DNA of 64,000 nt from Saprospiraceae bacterium. GTDB lineage: Bacteria; Bacteroidota; Bacteroidia; Chitinophagales; Saprospiraceae. The DNA lies in contig JAEUUU010000031.1 of assembly GCA_016787345.1 (NCBI GenBank), positions 31,373 through 95,372 of the forward strand. The letters are read 5' to 3'. Shown here piece by piece: positions 32,573-39,885 of the stretch. The notes below the pieces were generated by a model, which saw only the letters and a list, made by a program, of their open reading frames with translations, was not told where the DNA came from and did no database searches. Positions within the stretch are counted from its first letter, which is position 1. Every line of letters starts with the position of its first letter. The position numbers and the translations under genes are program-made.

Positions 32573-34228
32573 ATGCTGAAACGCCTCCGTATTCGCAATT
32601 ACGCGCTCATCGACGCACTGGAAATCGACTTTTCCGAACGTCTCACCATCATTACCGGTGAAACGGGCGCCGGAAAATCCATTCTGCTCGGCGCGCTCGG
32701 CCTGGTCATGGGCGAGCGCGCCGACAGCAAGACCTTCTACAACGACCAGGAAAAATGCGTGGTGGAAGCCGAGTTCGATGTGGCGAAATACGACCTGCGC
32801 GAGTTTTTTGAAGAACACGAACTGGATTACGACCACGAAGTCGTCGTGCGCCGCGAAGTAGTGCCCAACGGTAAAAGCCGCGCTTTCGTCAACGATACCC
32901 CCGTCAATAACCAGGTTTTGCAACGCCTCACCGAAGCCCTGATCGATCTGCACCAGCAATTCGACGTGCTCGATATCCACAACGTCAATTTCCAGCTCCG
33001 GATGATCGACGCCCTGGCCGACAACCAGGCATTGCTCAAGGAATACCAGACCGGCTATCGGCGCTATTCCTCCGACCGCCGCCGACTGGCCGACTTGCGG
33101 GAAGCCAGTCAGTCGGGCGCCAAGGAACTGGACTTCGTTCGTTTTCAACTCGAAGAACTGCAAAAAGCCGGCCTCGCCGATGGCGAACAGGATACCCTGG
33201 AAACCGAACTGGCCCGCCTCAGCAGCGCCGAAGACATCAAAAGAACCTACGGCGCCGCATTCAACTACCTCTCCGAAAACGAGCAAAGTATTCTGGGTCA
33301 ACTTATTGAAATACAACGCTCCATGTCGGCTACCCGCAAGGTATCGGCCGATCTGTCGGGCCTGAGCGAACGCCTCGAATCGGTCATAGCCGAACTGCAG
33401 GACCTGGCCAAAGAATGCGACCGCATCACCGAAGCCACCGAACACGACCCGCAACGTATCCTGGAAGTACAGGAACGCCTCAATACCATTTACAAACTCC
33501 AGAAAAAACACGGGCTGGGCTCCGTGGCCGAATTGCTCCGTCTGCAGTACGACCTCGAACAGCAACTCGGCGGCTTCACCGATCTGGGCGAAGCCATCGC
33601 CGAACTGGAACGCCAGCTGGCCGCTCAGGAAAACCATTTGCGCGGCATTGCCGACAGTCTGCACGAGCGCCGGCTGTCGGTTGTGAACGGATTTGAGGAA
33701 AAAGTACAAGCCATGCTCGCCCAGTTGTCGATGCCCCACGCCCGCCTGAAAGTATCCGTGGAACCTGTCGAACAATTAGGCCCAACCGGCTCCGACGACG
33801 TGCAGTTTCTCTTCGCCAGCAACGTGGGCAGCCGCTTCCTGCCGATCAAGGACGTGGCTTCGGGCGGCGAATTGTCGCGCCTCACCCTTTGCACCAAAAG
33901 CCTCGTGGCCGACGCCATCCCCCTGCCCACCCTCATCTTCGACGAGATTGATTCGGGCGTCAGCGGCGACGTTTCCCTCAAAATGGGCCTCATCCTGCGC
34001 GAACTGAGCGAACGCCACCAGGTCGTCAGCATTACCCACACGCCGCAGATCGCCGCCCGCGCCGACCGCCATTATTTCGTGTTTAAAAAGGTGGAAACCG
34101 ACCGCACCGTCACCAATGTCCGTCTGCTGAACGATGACGAACGCATACGCTCAATCGCCGTTATGCTCAGCGGAAACCCGCCCAGCGATGCCGCCCTGAC
34201 TACTGCGCGGGAACTGGTTGCGGGGTAA
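32573..34228 (+). CDS. recN: DNA repair protein RecN
   Basis: A 551-aa SMC-like ATPase. N-terminal 'RLRIRNYALIDALEIDF' and Walker A GETGAGKS (~residues 30-37), central coiled coils (~150-370), then ABC signature 'VASGGELSRLTL' and Walker B 'TLIFDEIDSGVSG' with 'QVVSITHTPQIAARAD'. RecN binds DNA ends and holds sister chromatids during double-strand-break repair. Full length. The ATG at 32573 (MLKRLRI) gives the family N-terminus. Confidence 0.96.
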   Translation: MLKRLRIRNYALIDALEIDFSERLTIITGETGAGKSILLGALGLVMGERADSKTFYNDQEKCVVEAEFDVAKYDLREFFEEHELDYDHEVVVRREVVPNGKSRAFVNDTPVNNQVLQRLTEALIDLHQQFDVLDIHNVNFQLRMIDALADNQALLKEYQTGYRRYSSDRRRLADLREASQSGAKELDFVRFQLEELQKAGLADGEQDTLETELARLSSAEDIKRTYGAAFNYLSENEQSILGQLIEIQRSMSATRKVSADLSGLSERLESVIAELQDLAKECDRITEATEHDPQRILEVQERLNTIYKLQKKHGLGSVAELLRLQYDLEQQLGGFTDLGEAIAELERQLAAQENHLRGIADSLHERRLSVVNGFEEKVQAMLAQLSMPHARLKVSVEPVEQLGPTGSDDVQFLFASNVGSRFLPIKDVASGGELSRLTLCTKSLVADAIPLPTLIFDEIDSGVSGDVSLKMGLILRELSERHQVVSITHTPQIAARADRHYFVFKKVETDRTVTNVRLLNDDERIRSIAVMLSGNPPSDAALTTARELVAG

Positions 34229-34241
34229 TTTTGTATATTTG
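34226..34241 (+). promoter_or_regulatory. Two overlapping -7 candidates (TAATTTTG, TATATTTG) before the Uma2-like gene
   Basis: TAATTTTG (34226-34233) and TATATTTG (34234-34241) both match TAnnTTTG, directly downstream of the recN stop and 18-26 bases before the next ATG. Hence the Uma2-like gene probably has its own promoter. Confidence 0.4.
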
Positions 34242-34258
34242 TCAAATAATAACCAGCC

Positions 34259-34876
34259 ATGGGTACCGCTGAAAAAAAACGCCGCGCCAGAAAAGTGCCC
34301 GATTATCTCGTGAAAGAGACAATCGAGGGCCAACCGGTGTATTACAAAGGTTACCGCGAAGTGCTCAATGGAAAAAAAACCAGGGAAGACATTATGGCCG
34401 ACGGTCTACTGCAATGGATTCTGAAATCCTGGCTTACCCGGCTACTTATCAAAGGTTTGGAGGAAAAACGATACTGGATCGGAACCGGGGAAATCGGGAG
34501 CCATATTTCACACAAGACCAATACATCGCACGATCTGGCTGTTTTTGAAAAAAGCGATCTTACTCCGGATCAAATCGGGAATCGCTATGCCAGCGTACCT
34601 GCGCGCCTTGTGGTGGAAGTTGATACCGAGGTCGAGTTTGCCGATTATCCTGGCATCGATGTTTACGTACAATTAAAAACCCAAAAAACGCTCGATTTTG
34701 GCACGCAAAGGGTGATCTGGATTTTTACCTCCACCCGCAAAATTCTGATCGCCGAGCGTCATCAGGACTGGATTATTTGCGACTGGGACAAGCCCGTGGA
34801 ACTACTGGATGGCGTTGTTTTTTGTGTTGCTGATTTTCTGGAATCGGAAGGTATCCAGCTGGATGATCCGGAGTAA
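34259..34876 (+). CDS. Uma2-family (DUF820) putative endonuclease
   Basis: A 205-aa protein with the Uma2 pattern of a PD-(D/E)XK nuclease: 'YYKGYREVLNGKKTREDIMADG' at the start, 'HDLAVFEKSDL', then 'PARLVVEVDTEVEF' (acidic core), 'QLKTQKTLDFGTQRVIWIFTSTRKILI' (the K...LDFG...VIW helix/strand). Uma2 proteins are abundant in cyanobacteria and Bacteroidota; activity is poorly known. It is followed 12 bases later by the YdeI-like gene. Confidence 0.75.
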   Translation: MGTAEKKRRARKVPDYLVKETIEGQPVYYKGYREVLNGKKTREDIMADGLLQWILKSWLTRLLIKGLEEKRYWIGTGEIGSHISHKTNTSHDLAVFEKSDLTPDQIGNRYASVPARLVVEVDTEVEFADYPGIDVYVQLKTQKTLDFGTQRVIWIFTSTRKILIAERHQDWIICDWDKPVELLDGVVFCVADFLESEGIQLDDPE

Positions 34877-34888
34877 ACAACAATTGCA

Positions 34889-35482
34889 ATGGAACGCAAA
34901 GACGGACAAGCCACTTTTTACCCCTCCTCCCCCGACGCCTGGCGCCAATGGCTGCTCGACAACCACGCTGCCGAAAAAAACATCTGGCTGATTCTGTACC
35001 GCAAAGGCAGCGGAGTACCCAGCCTGAGCTACGATGAAGCGGTGGATGTCGCCCTCTGTTTCGGCTGGATTGACAGCAAACCCAACAAACGCGACGAGCA
35101 GAGTTTTTACCAGTTTTTCTCACGGCGCAACCCGAAAAGCAAATGGAGCCGCGTCAACAAAGAAAAAATCGAGCGCCTCTCCGCCGCAGGATTGATGCAC
35201 CCGACCGGCATCGCCGCCGTTGAACTGGCCAGAGAAAACGGCACGTGGACAGCACTCGATGAAGTCGAAAACCTCACGATCCCCGCCGATCTGGACGCCG
35301 CCCTCGATGCCAACCCGCAAGCGAAAAGTTTTTTCGAAGCCTTTCCCCGTTCGGTCAAACGCGGCATACTGGAATGGATCAGCAATGCCAAACAAGCGGA
35401 GACGCGCCGCAAACGCATAGAAGAAACCGTCACGCTCGCCGCTCAAAACATCCGGGCCAATCAATACGTCAAAAAGACCTGA
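34889..35482 (+). CDS. YdeI/OmpD-associated family protein
   Basis: A 197-aa soluble protein matching the YdeI family: 'WLLDNHAAEKNIWLILYRKGSG', 'SYDEAVDVALCFGWIDSKPNK', 'SFYQFFSRRNPKSKWSRVNK', and a C-terminal 'ANPQAKSFFEAFPRSVKRGILEWI' plus Lys/Arg tail. The family is linked to bacteriocin/antimicrobial peptide protection in some bacteria; the molecular role is unclear. Follows the Uma2-like gene closely. Confidence 0.85.
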   Translation: MERKDGQATFYPSSPDAWRQWLLDNHAAEKNIWLILYRKGSGVPSLSYDEAVDVALCFGWIDSKPNKRDEQSFYQFFSRRNPKSKWSRVNKEKIERLSAAGLMHPTGIAAVELARENGTWTALDEVENLTIPADLDAALDANPQAKSFFEAFPRSVKRGILEWISNAKQAETRRKRIEETVTLAAQNIRANQYVKKT

Positions 35483-35495
35483 CTCCTCCCGTCCG

Positions 35496-37121
35496 CTATT
35501 TCCCCATTTCCCCTAAAAGACGCTCCGCCAATTCCTCCCAGGCCGATTTGATGCCGGGCTTTTTGGGCCAATAACTGTCCGTTTCTTCAACAGTCCCGAT
35601 CAGAAGATCAAGGAATGTCCGGTAATGCGCCGTATTCAGCCCCTGGTGCCCTTTCATTCTGGACAAATGCCGGGCAATGGGATGCCGGTTGCCTGCCTCG
35701 ACCAGCAGCGTGACCACGCCCCGAAACATTTTTTGCTGTTGTTCGATGTCGCTGAATTGAATGAACTCGGCCGGAAAATGATTGTCGTGTCGTACTTTTT
35801 GGTAAAAATTACCCACAAAATCGGTGTTCGAGCGGAGGCAACGCTGAAAACTCTCCATCACCGTGCGCTGAACGGACGTCCAGCCGGGGTCGATCCGGGC
35901 GATGGCCTCCAGGGCTTCTTCAAACGTCGGATAACGCCGGGCCGGATCGTATTCCAGCAATCGTTGCAATACCGGCTGAATCGCTTTCGGCACATTTGCC
36001 GTATTCAACACGGCGAACTGATCGTGGCGAAAAGTATCCCGGGGGGCATAAAAACGCTCCCGGTTTTTAAAAATCCGGACAAGGGAAACCTCCTCGAACC
36101 TTCGGCGCCCCCCGGTTTGCTCCGGTGCCGGAATGCCGGCAAACAATGGCTGTCCGGCCAATAATTCATATATCAGCAAGCCAAGCGAGTATTGATCCGC
36201 CTGGCCGGCCGCTTCGATATCAGGCTCGGCGCGTTCGTTTTCGAGGCGTTCGGGCGCCAGGTAAAGCGCGTCTTCCTTCACTTTCTCCTTGGCCCGCGTA
36301 GCATCGGAAGCTTTGATGACTTCAAAAGGCGAGATGACCGGCTGGTTTTCCGTATCCAGCAAAATTTTGGAAGGCCGAACCTGCGCCAGAAAAATCTTCT
36401 TGTCGCGCAGGTACCGCAGCGCATCGCCAAGGCGCAGCACCATGTCGCGCACCTCAAAAAAAGGCCGCCGCCCGTAGCGGTCGAGGTACACGTCGAGGCT
36501 TTCACTGGGCACGTATTCGGTCGTAACGAAATAGGGAAATTCTTTAAAATAAATTTCGTGCACACTCATGATGTTGCGGTGTTTCAGGCGGCACACCTGG
36601 CTCACCTCTTCTTCGAGGCCCTTCAAATGAGCCGTTTTCAATACCCGCAGCACTTCGTAGCGACCCGAATACAAGTCTCTGATTTTAAATACAATACACG
36701 AATTTCCTTTCCCCAGCGGTCGTGGATAAATCTCGTACTTCCCGTCGAGCCGGGTCGACAAATACACCAGCAGTTCTTCGTGGTGATCGGAGTCGATATC
36801 GTTGAGCGGGTTGGAGGTATAAAAGTGAAAATACGGCTGAATGGCTTTGGTCATCCCTTGTACCAGGCCCAGTACGGCCTGACCGATGCGGTTTTTATGG
36901 CGCTGAAATTCTTCGTACTCAATATCGCCGCGCTCGAATGCCTCGCGATAGGCATTGAGTTGACTGTTGAAACTGACCCAAAGCTCGGCCTGCTCGCGCG
37001 CAGCGCGGTTGACCTCGCCGATACGCGCCAGCGCCTCTTCCAGTTGCCCGTGGATCAGCAGTCCTTCGATGGTTTTGTCTTCTGATTTGACCGGTGCGGC
37101 CGGAAGGTCTTTTTTAGTCAT
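35496..37121 (-). CDS. EAD11-like / pseudokinase / globin fusion protein
   Basis: A 541-aa three-part protein. Residues ~16-90 form a helical module resembling effector-associated domain 11 ('IEGLLIHGQLEEAL', 'EEFQRHKNRIGQAVLGLV'). Residues ~126-408 are a Ser/Thr-kinase fold: Gly-loop 'PLGKGNSCIVFKI' (135-147) and APE-like 'YLAPERLEN' (287-295). Catalysis looks lost: HRD is replaced by L245-A246-Q247, the metal-binding Asn by K252, DFG by P265-F266-E267, and the VAIK Lys by R159. Residues ~411-541 read as a globin: 'FVGNFYQKV', 'FSDIEQQQKMFRGVVTLL', proximal His candidate H492 in 'MKGHQG', 'HYRTFLDLLIGTVEE', 'SAWEELAERLL'. Start overlaps the MOSC gene stop by one base. No TM or signal: cytoplasmic. 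Predicted heme/gas-controlled signalling adaptor; the function is inference. Confidence 0.75.
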   Translation of the reverse strand: MTKKDLPAAPVKSEDKTIEGLLIHGQLEEALARIGEVNRAAREQAELWVSFNSQLNAYREAFERGDIEYEEFQRHKNRIGQAVLGLVQGMTKAIQPYFHFYTSNPLNDIDSDHHEELLVYLSTRLDGKYEIYPRPLGKGNSCIVFKIRDLYSGRYEVLRVLKTAHLKGLEEEVSQVCRLKHRNIMSVHEIYFKEFPYFVTTEYVPSESLDVYLDRYGRRPFFEVRDMVLRLGDALRYLRDKKIFLAQVRPSKILLDTENQPVISPFEVIKASDATRAKEKVKEDALYLAPERLENERAEPDIEAAGQADQYSLGLLIYELLAGQPLFAGIPAPEQTGGRRRFEEVSLVRIFKNRERFYAPRDTFRHDQFAVLNTANVPKAIQPVLQRLLEYDPARRYPTFEEALEAIARIDPGWTSVQRTVMESFQRCLRSNTDFVGNFYQKVRHDNHFPAEFIQFSDIEQQQKMFRGVVTLLVEAGNRHPIARHLSRMKGHQGLNTAHYRTFLDLLIGTVEETDSYWPKKPGIKSAWEELAERLLGEMGK

Positions 37122-37954
37122 TACTGTTGGGTTTTAGGTACGGGTATCAATGTTTCGCCCCTTCGAAGCAAGGTGTTTTCCGCAGAAAAGACGTTTAAAC
37201 ATACCACATTTTGCCCAAACAACACCTTATGGCCGCTGCGGCGGAATTGCGAAAGGGTACGCAATGGCTCGGCGCTTCGAGTGGCCGTTTGCTGGTTGAT
37301 GGTGGGAATCGGGCAGCGGGCGCAGGGTTTGGCGCAGGCAAATTGTAGTTCGCCGACCGAAAATTGCGCCCATTCATCCTCTGCAAAGGCTGTGCCGCCT
37401 GTGAACACGAAGTTGGGGCGAAACCGGTCCATCGGCACCGGCGCTGCAAGGCGCGCATTGAGCGCATCCAGCGATGCCTGGCCGATGAGCAGGTATGGAA
37501 ATCCGTCGGCAAAACTGACGTATTGCCCTTTGGGCGCATATCGGCCATCGGTAGCCCGCCGGGTGGTATCGGGCATGTATTGCAGGAAAAGATTGGCCCC
37601 CAGAACGTCGGAGAACCAGCCGTTTATATCCGACTCGTATTGCCTCGACGCACAGCGTTGGCTCCACACCTGCACTTGTTTTTTGGTCATTCCGGCAGTA
37701 TCGGGCTCCAGCGGAATAAGGATGTGCTGTTGCGGGTTGTTTTTTCGGAAAACCTTTAAAAAGGGCGGCTCGATGGCAGTGCCGAGCAACGCCATTTCCG
37801 GGAACTCCCGTTGGGTTACGAATATTCCATCGGCATCGGTCAGCATCCAGCGCCGGTCGTATTGCAAACCCCGGAGCTGCACCCTGGCTTCGGGCATCGG
37901 AATACCGCCGAGTGATTTGATGGGGTAAATGAAGATTTCTGATAATTGGAACAT
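37121..37954 (-). CDS. MOSC-domain (YcbX/mARC-like) molybdenum-cofactor protein
   Basis: A 277-aa protein: MOSC N-terminal beta-barrel ('LSEIFIYPIKSLGGIPMPEA', 'GLQYDRRWMLTDADGIFVTQRE') and MOSC domain ('FRPNFVFTGGTAFAEDEWAQFSVGELQFACAKPC' region). The Moco-ligating Cys motif 'KPCARCPIPTINQQT' is intact. Relatives (YcbX, mARC) reduce N-hydroxylated compounds and, for mARC, nitrite to NO. TAATG overlap with the following pseudokinase/globin gene predicts translational coupling, so the two likely share a pathway. ATG at 37954 (MFQLSEI) chosen as the family start. Confidence 0.9.
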   Translation of the reverse strand: MFQLSEIFIYPIKSLGGIPMPEARVQLRGLQYDRRWMLTDADGIFVTQREFPEMALLGTAIEPPFLKVFRKNNPQQHILIPLEPDTAGMTKKQVQVWSQRCASRQYESDINGWFSDVLGANLFLQYMPDTTRRATDGRYAPKGQYVSFADGFPYLLIGQASLDALNARLAAPVPMDRFRPNFVFTGGTAFAEDEWAQFSVGELQFACAKPCARCPIPTINQQTATRSAEPLRTLSQFRRSGHKVLFGQNVVCLNVFSAENTLLRRGETLIPVPKTQQ

Positions 37955-38025
37955 CCCGGATTTTGCGAATCGTTTATGATTTTTGCACAAACATCGGCAA
38001 CTGTCGCCAAGGTTCAATTCTTGTC

Positions 38026-38682
38026 ATGAAAACTGCAATCGTCATAGGCGCTTCCGGGTTGGTCGGCAGCCACCTGACCCAACTATTGCTTAGCGACCCG
38101 CGATACATACTGGTACAACTACTGGTGCGTGAAAAATTACCGTTGAAACACCCCAAACTGGTGCAGGAAAAGCATGATTTTATCATCTCGGAATACTACA
38201 AAGTGCAAGGCGCCGATATTTTCTGGGCCATGGGCACCACCTGGCGGAAGGCCCCCGACCACCAGATACGTTATGAAATCGAGTACACCAGTCCGGTTGA
38301 AACCGCCCGTGCGGCGAAAATCGCGGAGACGCCGCAGTTTATTTTCGTTTCGGCACTCAATGCCCGGCCCAGTTCGCTTTGTATGTTCCTCGCTCTGAAA
38401 GGCAAAGTGGAGCGCGAGGTAGCAAAATGCAATTTGGAGAGTTTTATAGCCGTGCGACCCTTTCTGGTCAAAGGACGGCAAAAGGACAAACGGATAGAAG
38501 AGGAACTTGCCCTCTTTGTCATGCGGTTGTTGGGTCGCTGGCTGAAAGGCCGCTGGGCCAGATACCAACCCATCGAAGCCGAACAACTGGCCATCGCCAT
38601 GATCGAACTGGCCAACCAGGGCCGGACCGGCTACACCATTGCAGAAACCGAGGAACTGCTTTCGCTCCGGCGGCGGGTTTGA
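38026..38682 (+). CDS. NAD(P)-binding Rossmann protein, TIP30/HTATIP2-like (atypical SDR)
   Basis: A 218-aa protein starting 'MKTAIVIGASGLVGSHLTQLLL' (GxxGxxG dinucleotide motif). It continues with 'GADIFWAMGTTWRKAP', 'FIFVSALNARP' (substrate-site Ser), 'LALKGKVEREV' (Lys of the SDR pair) and 'IAVRPFLVKG'. The Tyr of the usual YxxxK is not evident (F/L in the position), so reductase activity is doubtful. It is divergent from the MOSC gene with a short shared upstream region. Role unknown. Confidence 0.8.
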   Translation: MKTAIVIGASGLVGSHLTQLLLSDPRYILVQLLVREKLPLKHPKLVQEKHDFIISEYYKVQGADIFWAMGTTWRKAPDHQIRYEIEYTSPVETARAAKIAETPQFIFVSALNARPSSLCMFLALKGKVEREVAKCNLESFIAVRPFLVKGRQKDKRIEEELALFVMRLLGRWLKGRWARYQPIEAEQLAIAMIELANQGRTGYTIAETEELLSLRRRV

Positions 38683-38904
38683 AGTTTTAGTTTACGGGGT
38701 TTACGTAAGGAGCCGTGCTAAAAAACTCGCGGCGCGATCTTTAAATTTTCACGAACCCCTGAAAAAAAGCCCCTTCCTGGTGAAATCAGCGCATTTTTGC
38801 CGTCCGATTGCAGTACCCGGCATTTTTGGCAAGGGTTTGGCTATACCAACCGGTAATCCGTTCATCACCGTCCTTCCGACTTTTCACCCCCTTACGGATT
38901 AGCC

Positions 38905-39879
38905 ATGCGCAACACGCTTTGCATTCTGATTTTATTACACCTCACGACTGGCCTGCGGGCACAGCAGGACCCTACGTATACACAATTTATCTTCAGTAGC
39001 CTGGCCTTCAATCCGGCGCTGGCCGGCCACAATGAGCACCTCACGCTCAACCTCCTGCACCGGCGGCAATGGCTGGGCATCGACGATGCGCCCGTTACCC
39101 AGGCGCTTACCGCCCACAGCCCCCTGCGCAACAAGCGGGTCGGACTGGGCCTCAGCCTGGTCAACGACAAAGCGGGGGTTTCGGGCCTGACCGAACTCAA
39201 TTTCGCCTATGCCTACCGGTTTCCGCTCAACGATGCGCTCCAACTCTCGGCAGGTCTCCAGGCCGGCGTGTCCAACTGGCGGGGCGAATGGACCAGCCTT
39301 ACCCTGGAACAAGCCGGAGACGTGGTTTTTCAGGAAAACGTCAATCTCTGGCAACCCAATTTCGGGGTGGGCGCCCACTTGAGCCACGAGCGGTTTTACG
39401 TCGGTCTAAGCTGTCCGCGCCTGCTGGAAAGCAAACTTCGCCCCGGCAACGAGACCGGCCGCCGGTACCGGCACTACTACCTGGCCGCCGGCGCGGCTAT
39501 CCCGCTTCGCGGCGACAACCTGGTTTTCCGGCCGGCCTTGTTACTGAAAAGCACGGGACTGTTCAGCCAATACCGACAAGGCGGGCAAAACGTATCCATT
39601 GGCGCGCCAACCGCCATCGATCTCAACGCTTCGCTGTTTATTATTCAGACCTTTGCCGTGGGCGCCGCCTATCGGACTGCCCTGGAGGGTCGAAAAACAT
39701 CACATGACTCCGCCGACCTTTGGGCCGCCTGGCATTTGCGCAACGGGCTTCGCTTCGGCATGGCATACGACCTGACACTGAGCAAATTACGCCTCGCCAG
39801 CAATGGCTCCCTGGAATTTATGATTGGTTACGAGTTTGATATTAAAGTGAGTAAAGCCGCATCACCGAGGTTTTTCTAA
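38905..39879 (+). CDS. PorP/SprF-family T9SS outer-membrane protein
   Basis: A 324-aa beta-barrel with signal peptide (ending GLRAQ) and family motifs 'QQDPTYTQFIFSSLAFNPALAG', 'RRQWLGIDDAPVTQALTAHSPL', 'VGLGLSLVNDKAGVSGLTELNFAYAY'. PorP/SprF proteins are partners of the T9SS, and SprF types are needed for secretion or anchoring of type-B-CTD proteins. The PorE-like gene follows after 6 bases. The type-B cargo at 743 is a candidate client, though not adjacent. Confidence 0.94.
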   Translation: MRNTLCILILLHLTTGLRAQQDPTYTQFIFSSLAFNPALAGHNEHLTLNLLHRRQWLGIDDAPVTQALTAHSPLRNKRVGLGLSLVNDKAGVSGLTELNFAYAYRFPLNDALQLSAGLQAGVSNWRGEWTSLTLEQAGDVVFQENVNLWQPNFGVGAHLSHERFYVGLSCPRLLESKLRPGNETGRRYRHYYLAAGAAIPLRGDNLVFRPALLLKSTGLFSQYRQGGQNVSIGAPTAIDLNASLFIIQTFAVGAAYRTALEGRKTSHDSADLWAAWHLRNGLRFGMAYDLTLSKLRLASNGSLEFMIGYEFDIKVSKAASPRFF

Positions 39880-39885
39880 TCCGCT

